The notes under the pieces are model-generated. The model saw only the letters and a program-made list of their open reading frames with translations, was not told where the DNA came from and did not search any database. This document shows positions 37,321 through 45,443 of a stretch of 64,000 bases of DNA, one piece after another. The position numbers and the translations under genes are program-made. Source of the stretch: Labilithrix sp. (GTDB lineage Bacteria; Myxococcota_A; Polyangia; Polyangiales; Polyangiaceae); NCBI GenBank assembly GCA_019637195.1, contig JAHBWA010000017.1:1-64000 (forward strand), given 5' to 3'. Numbering within the stretch: the stretch's first letter is position 1; every line of letters starts with the position of its first letter.

Positions 37321-38184
37321 GTGAGATCCCCTCGGGCAGCGCAGCGGGCCGCCGTCGTCGTTCTCCTCGGCGCGGGCGCGCTCGCTGGCGCGTGCGCACC
37401 GGAAGAGAGCGCCTCCCCGCGGCTCGTCCCCGGGCGAAAGGCCGCGGACGCGGACAGCGGCGTCACGGTCGAGACCGACGCCGGTGACGACGCCCCGGCC
37501 GGACCGTCGTGCTCGAACGGCGTCCGCGACGGGGACGAGACCGACACGGACTGCGGCGGCGCCACGTGCCCGGCGTGCGCCAACGGCCGCGCGTGCGCCG
37601 CCTCGCGCGACTGCGTGAGCCGCGTCTGCGCCGACGCCAAATGCACGAACGACGCCGGCTGCGCCGACGGCACGCGCGAGGGTTTCGCGTCGGCGACGAC
37701 GTTCCCGAACATCGCCGCGTGCGCGGGCGGCTGGTCCGTCCCGGGCCTCGGCACGACGACGACCCCGGCCTGCGGGCGCGCCGCGGGGAACGACAGCGCG
37801 AACCCCACCGGGCAGGGCTGCAACGTCGCCGATCTCTGCCAGGTCGGCTGGCACGTGTGCGAGACGCCCGCGATCGTCGCGGCCAAGTCCGGCGGCGAGG
37901 GATGCGCCGTCTCCGGGATCGCCGATCAGAGCGCGTTCTTCGCCGTCCGGCAGGCCGGCTCGGGCGGCGCGATGTGCGGCCCGGGCTCGAACGATCTCTT
38001 CGGCTGCGGCGACGTCGGCGAGCCGCCGGATCCGGGCACCTGCGCGCCGCTCGATCGCTTCTCGAACGATCTCTGCGCGTCCCTTCCCGCGACGTGGGCG
38101 TGCGGGGCGGACGGCGAGAACGAGCTCGGGAACGTGACCAAGACCGCGAGCGAGGGCGGCGGCGTGCTCTGCTGCCGCGACTGA
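37321..38184 (+). CDS. Cys-rich repeat lipoprotein
   Basis: A 287-residue protein from GTG 37321, five bases after the DUF1552 stop. It has a lipobox (GAGALAGACAPEES). The region CSNGVRDGDETDTDCGG followed by CPACANGRACAASRDC and CADAKC is a Cys-rich module frequent in myxobacterial surface proteins. The remaining ~190 residues contain at least ten more cysteines (for example GCNVADLCQVGWHVCETP) and look like a disulfide-stabilised beta domain. As third gene of the DUF1592 transcript it may act with those proteins at the cell surface. No enzymatic motif seen. Confidence 0.78.
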   Translation: MRSPRAAQRAAVVVLLGAGALAGACAPEESASPRLVPGRKAADADSGVTVETDAGDDAPAGPSCSNGVRDGDETDTDCGGATCPACANGRACAASRDCVSRVCADAKCTNDAGCADGTREGFASATTFPNIAACAGGWSVPGLGTTTTPACGRAAGNDSANPTGQGCNVADLCQVGWHVCETPAIVAAKSGGEGCAVSGIADQSAFFAVRQAGSGGAMCGPGSNDLFGCGDVGEPPDPGTCAPLDRFSNDLCASLPATWACGADGENELGNVTKTASEGGGVLCCRD

Positions 38185-38189
38185 TCGAC

Positions 38190-38265
38190 GCCGCGCCGTG
38201 GTCACGCGAGACGGGCGCAGGCTCCGAGCCGCGCCGCGGTCACGCGAGACGCGCGCCGGCTCCGG
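38190..38265. repeat. 38-bp tandem duplication at the 3' end of the cyanophycin-synthetase-like gene
   Basis: Two adjacent 38-bp copies (38190-38227 and 38228-38265) match at 34 positions. The right copy contains the last codons and stop of the minus-strand gene; the left copy is the duplicated 3' end lying downstream of the stop. Confidence 0.85.
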
Positions 38266-40006
38266 CGAGGAGCGCCCGCACGTCGTGCTCGTCGACGTGG
38301 ACGAGCAGCACGATGAAATCCCCGGGCCGCGCCGTCGCGAGCGCGCGACGCAGCGCATCGACCTCCGACTCGGCGACCTCGATCGCGCCCGGCGCGAGCC
38401 CGAGCTCGCCGAGCGCCCGCCGGAACACCGCCGGGACCTCGCCCGGGACGCGCCCGCGGAGGTAGTCCGACAGCTCGCGCACGAGGACGCGGTCCGCGCC
38501 CGCTTCCCGGATCACCCGCGCGACGCCGGCGATCTCGCGATCGCTCCGATCGCCCGAGCTGCCGGCGATCACCGTGAGCGAGCCGCTCGGCGGCTCACCC
38601 CGGAGCGACGCGACGAGCCTCATCACGGCGCGGACTCCCTCGACGTTGTGGCCGAAGTCGAGCACGACGCTCACACCGCCACGCTCGACCAGCACGCTCC
38701 GCCGGGGGTTCTCGTCGGCGTTGAACCCCTCGAGAGCGCGCGCGATCGCCTCCGCCGGGAGCCCGAGCGCGAGCGCCGCCGCCGTCGCGCCGAGCGCGTT
38801 CTCGACGTTGAACCGAGCCGCGCCGCCGAACGCGATCGGGATCGCCGCGACGTCCGCGATGGAGGTCTCCGTCTCGCCGCGCGCGTGGACGACGCGCCCG
38901 CCGGCGGCCAGCACGACGTCCTGTCCCGACGCGCGGTGACGCTCGACGACGAGGCGCGCCGCCTCGGCCTCGGGCCCACCGGCCTCGAGATCGGCGAAGA
39001 AGACGACGCGCGAGCGGCCACGCGCGAGCTCGACGAGCCGCGGATCGCGCGCGTTGAGCACGGCCGTGCCGGACGGCAGGAGCGCGTCGAGCGTGACGCC
39101 CTTGGCGCGCGCCATCGCGTCGAGATCGTCGATCCCGTAGCCGCCGACGTGGTCGTCGCTGATGTTCGTGACGAGCGCGACGTCGCAGTCGTCGACCGCG
39201 AGCCCGCGCCGCAGGATCCCGCCGCGCGCGGTCTCGAGCACCGCGAGGTCGACGTCCGCGCGCCGGAGGACCACCCGCGCCGCGGCGGGTCCGGTCCAGT
39301 CGCCCTCGTCGATCACCTCGGCCCCGATGGTGATCGCGTCGCTCGAGGTCGCCCCGACGCGCCGCCCTGCCTCGCGCCCCATCCGCGCGAGCAGCCGCGT
39401 CGTGGTCGTCTTGCCGTTCGTCCCGGTGACGAGCGCGATCGGGATCCGGCCGAGGCTCTCCCACGGTACGGCGTCCGCCGCCGGGAGCGCGTCGCGCGGC
39501 CAGCACGCCGAGCGCGCGCCGAGGCCGAGGCTGACCGCGGCGTCGTCCCAGAGGAGCGGCACGCCGCGCCGCCCCGCCTCGCCGGCGAGCGCCGCGAGCC
39601 GTGGGCTCCGGCTCGCCGCGAGCATCGCCTCGATCTCCGCGCGCTTCGGCTCGAGCGCGAGCGGCGCGCGCCCCGCTGCGATCGCGCACGCCGAGAGCGC
39701 CGCCCACTCGCTCATCTCGGCGCACGGGAGCATCACGTCGATCGACGCGGCGTAGCCGACGACGGTGCCGCCGCGGTGGGGCCGCTCGAGCCACTCGACC
39801 GCCGCCGAGAGCCCGAGCGCCGCGCGCAGCCGCCCGAGCTCACCCAGGTACGCCTCGCGCGCGCGGGCGCGGTCTCCACCGTCGTCGATCGCGAGCTCCA
39901 CGATCACGAGCGGCGAGCGCGAGAGCAGGTTCGGCCCGGTCAGACGGCGCGCGTCGACGAGCCGAACGCGCGCGTCCGCCGGGAGGTCGTCCGTGGGCTC
40001 GGTCAC
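38240..40006 (-). CDS. Cyanophycin-synthetase-like Mur ligase lacking the ATP-grasp domain
   Basis: A 588-residue protein from the GTG at 40006, five bases after the cphA stop. The N-terminal ~205 residues resemble the N domain of cyanophycin synthetase (VRLVDARRLTGPNLLSRSP near the start). Where CphA would enter its ATP-grasp domain, this protein passes at once (about residue 215) into a Mur-ligase-like M domain: VTGTNGKTTTTRLLARM (P-loop), LAVLETARGGILRRGLAV, NISDDHVGGYGI and VLDFGHNVEGVRAVM. All M-domain nucleotide motifs look intact, so it could still ligate one amino acid. It may modify or finish the polymer made by CphA; that is inference. It is the last gene of the cluster. Confidence 0.8.
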   Translation of the reverse strand: MTEPTDDLPADARVRLVDARRLTGPNLLSRSPLVIVELAIDDGGDRARAREAYLGELGRLRAALGLSAAVEWLERPHRGGTVVGYAASIDVMLPCAEMSEWAALSACAIAAGRAPLALEPKRAEIEAMLAASRSPRLAALAGEAGRRGVPLLWDDAAVSLGLGARSACWPRDALPAADAVPWESLGRIPIALVTGTNGKTTTTRLLARMGREAGRRVGATSSDAITIGAEVIDEGDWTGPAAARVVLRRADVDLAVLETARGGILRRGLAVDDCDVALVTNISDDHVGGYGIDDLDAMARAKGVTLDALLPSGTAVLNARDPRLVELARGRSRVVFFADLEAGGPEAEAARLVVERHRASGQDVVLAAGGRVVHARGETETSIADVAAIPIAFGGAARFNVENALGATAAALALGLPAEAIARALEGFNADENPRRSVLVERGGVSVVLDFGHNVEGVRAVMRLVASLRGEPPSGSLTVIAGSSGDRSDREIAGVARVIREAGADRVLVRELSDYLRGRVPGEVPAVFRRALGELGLAPGAIEVAESEVDALRRALATARPGDFIVLLVHVDEHDVRALLAGAGARLA

Positions 40007-40011
40007 GCGGC

Positions 40012-42825
40012 TCAGTCGTCCGACTCGCGCGCCAGGCGGACGCCGCGCTCGTCCTGGATCATCGCGGCGCCGTCGAGCAGGGCGTCGCCGAGGGAGAGCG
40101 ACGAGCCGAGCGCGGGAGGCAGCGCGCCGCTCTGCGCGGGCGGCGGCGCCCCGCCGGCCGGCGCCTCGAGCCACTCGGGCTTGAAGTAGATGACCTGCTT
40201 CCAGGTGCGCGAGATCTTGTCCGCGAAGAGCAGGAGCAGATCGCCGCGCTTCGCCGAGCGGAGCGCCGCGTCGATGGCCGCCTGCTCGTCGGGGATGACC
40301 TGGAGGCCCTCACGCGGGAACCCGCTCGCGAGGAGCTCGGCCTCCATCATGCGCGGGATCTCGTCGGCGCCGCGCCCGCGGAGATCGTCGTCGCGGCGGA
40401 GGATGATCCGATCGAACGCCTTGCCCGCGGTCCGCGCGATCGCGCGGATGTCCTCGTCGCGCCGATCCCCAGGGCCGGACAGCACGCAGACGCGCTGCCC
40501 GGTGCACTCGAGCCGCTGCGCGAAGTCGCTCATCGCGTGCACCGCGGCCGGGTTGTGCCCGTAGTCGACGATCACCTTGAACGGCAGCTCGTCGTAGACG
40601 TTCGTGCGTCCCGGTACCTGGAAGTACGACGTGTCGAACGTACGCAGGCCCTGGCGGACGTTCTCGACCTTCACCCCCATGGCGTACGCCATGACCGCGG
40701 CGAACATGGCGTTCTGCACGTTGTGCATCGCCTTGCCCTCGAAGGTCGCCGGGACGAGGTGCGTCCAGAGCAGCGGCAGGTGCGCGCCCTTGTCGTAGAG
40801 CGTGATCATGTGGCCGTTGATGCCCTCCTCGAGGACCACCGCCAGGCCACCCGCCCGGATGTGCTTGCGCACGAGCTCGTGACGCGGGTTCATGGTCACG
40901 TAGGCGATCCGCGCGGCCTTCGTGTGATCGGCCATCCGGAGGCAGTGGAGATCGTCCGCGTTGAGCACGGCGCAGTCGCGCGCGACCTCGACGACGATGC
41001 GCTTGACCTCGGCGAGCTGCTCGAGCGTGTCGACGCCCTTGGTCCCGAGGTGGTCCTCGGCGATGTTGAGGACGGCGCCGACGTTGCACGTCCGGTAGCC
41101 CATGCCCGCGCGGAGGAGGCCCCCGCGCGCGGTCTCGAGCACGGCGAGGTCGACCGACGGATCGCGCAGGACGATCTGCGCCGACTGCGGGCCGGTCATG
41201 TCGCCGACGACGGTGCGCTCGCCGTCGATGTAGACGCCGTCGGTCGTCGTGAGGCCGACGGTGTGCCCGTTCATCTTCTGGATGTGCGCGAGCATGCGGG
41301 CGGTCGTCGTCTTGCCGTTCGTCCCGGTGAGCGCGGCGATCGGGATCCGCGCCGGCGCGCCCGCGGGGAACAGCATGTCGAGCACCGGCCCGGCGACGTC
41401 GCGCGGCTTGCCCTCGGTCGGGGCGACGTGCATGCGGAAGCCCGGGGCCGCGTTGACCTCGCAGATCCCGCCGCCGACCTCGCGGTAGCTCTCGGAGATG
41501 TCGGACGTGATGAAGTCGACGCCGCAGACGTCGAGCCCGATCGCCTTCGCGGCGCGGACGGCCATCTCGCGGTTGTCGGGGTGCACGACGTCCGTGAGAT
41601 CGATCGCAGTGCCGCCCGTCGAGAGGTTCCCCGTCCCGCGCAGGTAGAACACCTCGCCGGGCGGGAGGACCGTCTCCTTGGTCACGTTCTTCGCGCTCAT
41701 CAGGCGCTCGGCCTGCGCGTCGAGCTCGAGGCGCGTCAGCACCTTCTCGTGGCCGATGCCGCGGCGTGGATCGGCGTTCACGCGATCGACGAGCTCGGCG
41801 ATCGTGTGCTCACCGTCGCCGACGACGTGCCCGGGGACGCGCTTGGCTACGGCGATGAGCTCGCCGCCGACGACGAGCATGCGGTGATCGAACCCGTCGA
41901 GGAACGTCTCCACGACGACGCTGCGCGCGTGCTCGCGCGCGCGGTCGAACGCGATCCGCACCTCGTCTTCGGTCCTGAGGTCGAGCGAGACGCCGCGGCC
42001 GTGGTTCGCGTCGAGCGGCTTCACGACGACGGGGTAGCCGAGGCGGTTCGCGACGCTGACCGCGCCGTCGGCGGTGCGCACGAGGCGCTGGCGCGGCACC
42101 GGGAGCCCGAGATCGCCGAGGATCCGGTTCGTCTCCTCCTTGTCGGAGGCGATCGCCACCGCGATGTGGCGCGTCTCCGAGGTGACCGTCGCCTGGATCC
42201 GCTTCTGGTACTTGCCGTGCCCGAACTGGACGAGGCTGTAGTCGTTCAGGCGGAGCCACGGGATGTCGCGCGCCTCGGCCGCGCGGACGAGCGAGCCGGT
42301 CGACGGGCCGAGCTGGCGGCGCTGCGCGTAGTCGATGAGCTCGACGAGCTCGGTCTGGAAGTCGAAGGGCGCCGCGTCGGCGGACGACTTGGACGCCGGC
42401 CGGAGCTCCGCGGGGAGGAGATCGTAGAGGAGCTTGATCGCGAGATCGCCGGCGGCCTCGCCGACGCGCTCCTCTTCGAACTCGTAGACGACGTGGTAGC
42501 GGCCGGGCGTCCCTTCGCCGCGCGTCTTGCCGAACGACACGTTCGCGCCCGTCAGGACCTGGAGCTCGATCGCGACGTGCTCGAGGACGTGCCCGAGCCA
42601 CGTCCCGCCGTCCTCCGCGAGGCGCCGGAGGAAGCCGCCCTCGACGCCGACCGAGCACGTGTGCGCCTCGAGCCCCGGGAGCGCGCGCACGAGCCCCTCG
42701 TTGAACCCGGGGATCTTGGCGCTCGGCCAGTCCTCGAGCGCGCCGAGGTCGATCGTGAGGCGCATCACCGGGAAGTGCGCGTAGAGGCTGGGACCGCGGT
42801 AGATGCGACGTTCGAGCAGATCCAT
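40012..42825 (-). CDS. cphA: Cyanophycin synthetase CphA
   Basis: A 937-residue non-ribosomal polymerase making multi-L-arginyl-poly-L-aspartate from Asp, Arg and ATP. The ATG at 42825 is preceded by GGAG. Domains: N domain (1-~215; YRGPSLYAHFPVMRL), ATP-grasp G domain (~215-470; LNDYSLVQFGHGKYQKRIQAT, VVVKPLDANHGRGVSLDL) that adds Asp, and Mur-like M domain (~490-890; ALTGTNGKTTTARMLAHI, VDLAVLETARGGLLRAGMGY, DYGHNPAAVHAM) that adds Arg. An extra Pro/Ala tail of about 45 residues makes it longer than most. It lies five bases after cphB and five before the second ligase gene, so the operon order is cphB-cphA-ligase. Confidence 0.95.
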   Translation of the reverse strand: MDLLERRIYRGPSLYAHFPVMRLTIDLGALEDWPSAKIPGFNEGLVRALPGLEAHTCSVGVEGGFLRRLAEDGGTWLGHVLEHVAIELQVLTGANVSFGKTRGEGTPGRYHVVYEFEEERVGEAAGDLAIKLLYDLLPAELRPASKSSADAAPFDFQTELVELIDYAQRRQLGPSTGSLVRAAEARDIPWLRLNDYSLVQFGHGKYQKRIQATVTSETRHIAVAIASDKEETNRILGDLGLPVPRQRLVRTADGAVSVANRLGYPVVVKPLDANHGRGVSLDLRTEDEVRIAFDRAREHARSVVVETFLDGFDHRMLVVGGELIAVAKRVPGHVVGDGEHTIAELVDRVNADPRRGIGHEKVLTRLELDAQAERLMSAKNVTKETVLPPGEVFYLRGTGNLSTGGTAIDLTDVVHPDNREMAVRAAKAIGLDVCGVDFITSDISESYREVGGGICEVNAAPGFRMHVAPTEGKPRDVAGPVLDMLFPAGAPARIPIAALTGTNGKTTTARMLAHIQKMNGHTVGLTTTDGVYIDGERTVVGDMTGPQSAQIVLRDPSVDLAVLETARGGLLRAGMGYRTCNVGAVLNIAEDHLGTKGVDTLEQLAEVKRIVVEVARDCAVLNADDLHCLRMADHTKAARIAYVTMNPRHELVRKHIRAGGLAVVLEEGINGHMITLYDKGAHLPLLWTHLVPATFEGKAMHNVQNAMFAAVMAYAMGVKVENVRQGLRTFDTSYFQVPGRTNVYDELPFKVIVDYGHNPAAVHAMSDFAQRLECTGQRVCVLSGPGDRRDEDIRAIARTAGKAFDRIILRRDDDLRGRGADEIPRMMEAELLASGFPREGLQVIPDEQAAIDAALRSAKRGDLLLLFADKISRTWKQVIYFKPEWLEAPAGGAPPPAQSGALPPALGSSLSLGDALLDGAAMIQDERGVRLARESDD

Positions 42826-42830
42826 GTGCC

Positions 42831-43658
42831 TCACTCCTTCGGCGCGCTCGCGCGGCGCGTCTCGAGATCGAAGGAGCCGCCCGCCGTGAGGACGTGCAGG
42901 CGCACGTTGGTCAGGCACACGGGCCGTCCCTCCTTGGTCTCGGCGATCGACGAGTGCGTCAGCTCGGAGGCGTCGACGATCGTGAGCGCGCCCGTGCCGA
43001 CCACGGTGAGCTTGCGCGTGTGGTCGATGAAGGCCGCCGTGTCCTCGTCGAGCCCGACGCCGACGGCGAACGGGTTGTAGGCGAGCGCCGTGAGCAGCCG
43101 GCCGAGGCGGTCGCGCTGGCGGAAATGCTGGTCGATCATGATGCGGTTCGTCAGGCCGAAGCCGGGGACGAGCGCCACGGCGCCGGCGTGTGGCGTGTGG
43201 CCCTCGGCGCCGAAGGCGATCATGTGCTCGCTCAGGATCGCGGCGCCGGCGCTCGTCCCGCCGACCGCGACGCCGCGCGCGTTGGCGCGGCGGATCGCCT
43301 TCGCGATCGCGGTGCCGCCGAGGATGGTCGTCAAGCGCAGCTGGTTTCCGCCGGTGACGAAGATGCCGTCGGCCTTCTCGATGTAGTCGAGCCACTCGTC
43401 CTTGCCCGCGTCCTCGCGCGACGCGAGCGGCAGGGCCTTCGCCTCGTCGGCGCCGAGCTTGCGAAAGAGCTTCTCGTAGCGGCGACCCGTGTCCTCGAGC
43501 TTCGACGCCGTCGGGATGATCACGATGCGCGAGCCGGCGCCGCCGGCGACGTCGACGAACTTGCGGAGGATGTCGGTCGTCCCCTCTTTGTCTTCGGCTC
43601 CGCCGATCGGGACGATGAAGCCGCGCTTGTTGTCGGCTTCCACTCTTGCTGGGCTCAT
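42831..43658 (-). CDS. cphB: Cyanophycinase CphB
   Basis: A 275-residue exopeptidase that releases beta-Asp-Arg dipeptides from cyanophycin. It belongs to the S51-type class: the nucleophile Ser is in GGTSAGAAILSEHM, preceded by the typical GIFVTGGNQLRL. The histidine and arginine region reads DQHFRQRDRLGRL, as in known cyanophycinases, and VGVGLDEDTAAF completes the fold. No signal peptide is visible, so it is the intracellular type that mobilises stored polymer. The stop lies five bases before the cphA start, so synthesis and breakdown genes share a transcript. Confidence 0.95.
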   Translation of the reverse strand: MSPARVEADNKRGFIVPIGGAEDKEGTTDILRKFVDVAGGAGSRIVIIPTASKLEDTGRRYEKLFRKLGADEAKALPLASREDAGKDEWLDYIEKADGIFVTGGNQLRLTTILGGTAIAKAIRRANARGVAVGGTSAGAAILSEHMIAFGAEGHTPHAGAVALVPGFGLTNRIMIDQHFRQRDRLGRLLTALAYNPFAVGVGLDEDTAAFIDHTRKLTVVGTGALTIVDASELTHSSIAETKEGRPVCLTNVRLHVLTAGGSFDLETRRASAPKE

Positions 43659-43865
43659 GTCGCAGGCTGCCTCGGGTCCGCGGGACGGAAGCGTCCGCGC
43701 GCCTCCCAGTCTCGCATGCTCCGACTCCCGTCAAGGGGAAGGAAATCGCCGGGCGCTCCGGCGGAGCCCGCGGGGACGCGCGGCTCGGGTCGCGCCGCCC
43801 GCGCCGCGCCTCCGGTGCGGGAGCGAGACGCTCCGCCTCAGCGCGACGCGGAGCGGCGCTCGAAC

Positions 43866-45053
43866 CTACCGCGGCGCGGGGCGGCGCTCGAAGGTGCCCT
43901 CGACGACGGGGGCTCCCCCGCGCACGAGGAAGCGGCCTCGGGCCATCACGTCGCGCGGGGCGCCGCTCGCGTCGAGGACCACGAGGTCCGCGTCGGCGCC
44001 GACCGCGATGCTCCCCTTCGCGGGCAGGCGCAGCACCGCGGCGACGTTGCTGGTGAAGACCGGGAGCACGTCCTCGAGCGCGTGGCCGCGGGCGAGCAGC
44101 GCGCGCAAGGTCTCGGCGACCGCCGCGGGGCGCCCGACGTCCATCGCCGCGATGCGCCCGTCGGCGCCGAACGTCGGGAGGCAGCCGCCGCCGTCCGAGC
44201 TGCAGGTGAGGAGCTCTCGCGGCGCGCCGCTCGCGAGGTAGGCCGCGACGGCGTCGGGCGCGGAGAGCGCGTCCTCGCCCTCCTCGACGGGGAACGCCGT
44301 GACGTCGACCGGGACGCCGTCCTTCGCCAGGCCGAGCGCCTCCTCGAAGAGCCGCTTCTTCCGGTTCACGTGGGTCGGGTAGAAGGTGCTCGGCGGCAGC
44401 TCGGTCTCCTCGAGCGCGCGGCGGACGAGCGCGAGACCGCGCGGACCGTCGCCGAGGTGGAGGTGGAGGACGCCCGCCTTGCCGCTCATCATGCCGGCGA
44501 CGTGGCAGTCGGCGGCGACGCGCACGAGCTCGTCGAACGTCGGCTGCGACGAGCGGTGATCGCTGATCGCGAGCTCGCCGACCCCGAGGATAGGATCGAC
44601 GAAGACGACGTCCGAGCGCACCGAGCCCGTGAGCGTCGCGGGCGGCGTCGCGTAGCCGCCCGTCCAGCAATGCGCCGAGAGCCCTTCGGCGCGGAGCCCG
44701 AGCGTAGCCGCCACGAGCGACGCCATCGTGCGCGTCGTGCCGTCCGTCCCGAGGACGCCGATCGCCGTCGTGACGCCCGCGGTCGAGAGCTCGGAGAGCA
44801 TCACGCGCGGCACGCGCGACGCGGGCCCCGACTCACCGCCGCCCCCCGTCAGGTGGACGTGGGCGTCGACGAAGCCGGGCACGAGCCGAGCCCCGCCGAG
44901 CTCGACGATCGCGCAGCCGGGGACGGCGACGTCGTCGAGCCGCTCCTCGAGCGCGAGGATCACCCCGCCACCGACGAGCAGATCGCGGCGGCCGAGCCGG
45001 AGAGGAGCGTAGACCTCCGCGTCGCGGAGGAGCGTGAGGGCGGGCGTCGTCAC
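43866..45053 (-). CDS. iadA: Isoaspartyl dipeptidase
   Basis: A 395-residue amidohydrolase-superfamily enzyme. The GTG at 45053 follows an AAGGGCGC ribosome-binding site. Metal-ligand motifs are present: VDAHVHLTGG (His-x-His), HLHLGDG, PTHVNRKK and the catalytic Asp in CSSDGGG. IadA hydrolyses beta-linked Asp dipeptides; with CphB upstream in the pathway it would split beta-Asp-Arg to Asp and Arg and complete cyanophycin breakdown. It is on the same strand as cphB, 207 bases ahead of it, so it may have its own transcript or start the operon. Confidence 0.92.
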   Translation of the reverse strand: MTTPALTLLRDAEVYAPLRLGRRDLLVGGGVILALEERLDDVAVPGCAIVELGGARLVPGFVDAHVHLTGGGGESGPASRVPRVMLSELSTAGVTTAIGVLGTDGTTRTMASLVAATLGLRAEGLSAHCWTGGYATPPATLTGSVRSDVVFVDPILGVGELAISDHRSSQPTFDELVRVAADCHVAGMMSGKAGVLHLHLGDGPRGLALVRRALEETELPPSTFYPTHVNRKKRLFEEALGLAKDGVPVDVTAFPVEEGEDALSAPDAVAAYLASGAPRELLTCSSDGGGCLPTFGADGRIAAMDVGRPAAVAETLRALLARGHALEDVLPVFTSNVAAVLRLPAKGSIAVGADADLVVLDASGAPRDVMARGRFLVRGGAPVVEGTFERRPAPR

Positions 45054-45230
45054 GCGCCCTTGTTAGCCGAGGCCGCGGCCGCGGGCCATGGGCGGATGGG
45101 CTGGCACGTGGGGGGGCGCCCCGTCCGAGGCGGATCCCGAGCGCGAGCTCCGCGCTCCGGAGTCGCGGCTGGGCCGGCCAGCGGGGACGCCGGAGCCTGG
45201 CGCCCGTCGAACGCGACTCCTCCCGTTTCA

Positions 45231-45266
45231 CCGAGAGGACCCGGTCCACCGAGAGGACCCGGTCCA
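45231..45266. repeat. Two perfect 18-bp direct repeats
   Basis: CCGAGAGGACCCGGTCCA occurs twice back to back, and a third copy begins with CCGA. Inside each unit GGACC-GGTCC makes a short inverted repeat, so each copy could form a small hairpin or a protein-binding site. Confidence 0.85.
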
Positions 45267-45362
45267 CCGAAAGGGCTTGTGGGGGGTGGACGCGCTCGGG
45301 AGCCGCGGCTGGGGTCGGCGAACGCGAGCGCGAGCGGGAGTAGGACGCGCGAGCGGAACGCG

Positions 45363-45418
45363 GGAGCAGGGACGCGGGAACAGGAACGCCGGAGCAGGGA
45401 CGCCGGAGCAGGGACGCC
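45363..45418. repeat. Four 14-bp direct repeats before the acyl-CoA synthetase gene
   Basis: Units of the form GGAGCAGGGACGCC at 45363, 45377, 45391 and 45405; the last two are identical and the first two carry one to three changes. The array ends 25 bases before the ATG and directly before the ribosome-binding site, so copy number could alter translation of the next gene. Confidence 0.85.
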
Positions 45419-45443
45419 GGAGTCGTAGTAAGGAGGACCCTCG

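Larger units (their letters stand above)
45054..45443. other. Intergenic region of about 390 bp with repeats
   Basis: Lies between divergent iadA and the acyl-CoA synthetase gene. It is filled with G-rich repeats listed separately. Frames through it are Arg/Gly-rich and not convincing as protein. A strong AGGAGGA ribosome-binding site (about 45,431-45,437) ends it. Confidence 0.55.

Noticed and set aside
45231..45418. Short-repeat arrays as a CRISPR array
   Set aside because: Units are contiguous 18- and 14-bp repeats without spacers and no cas genes are present.
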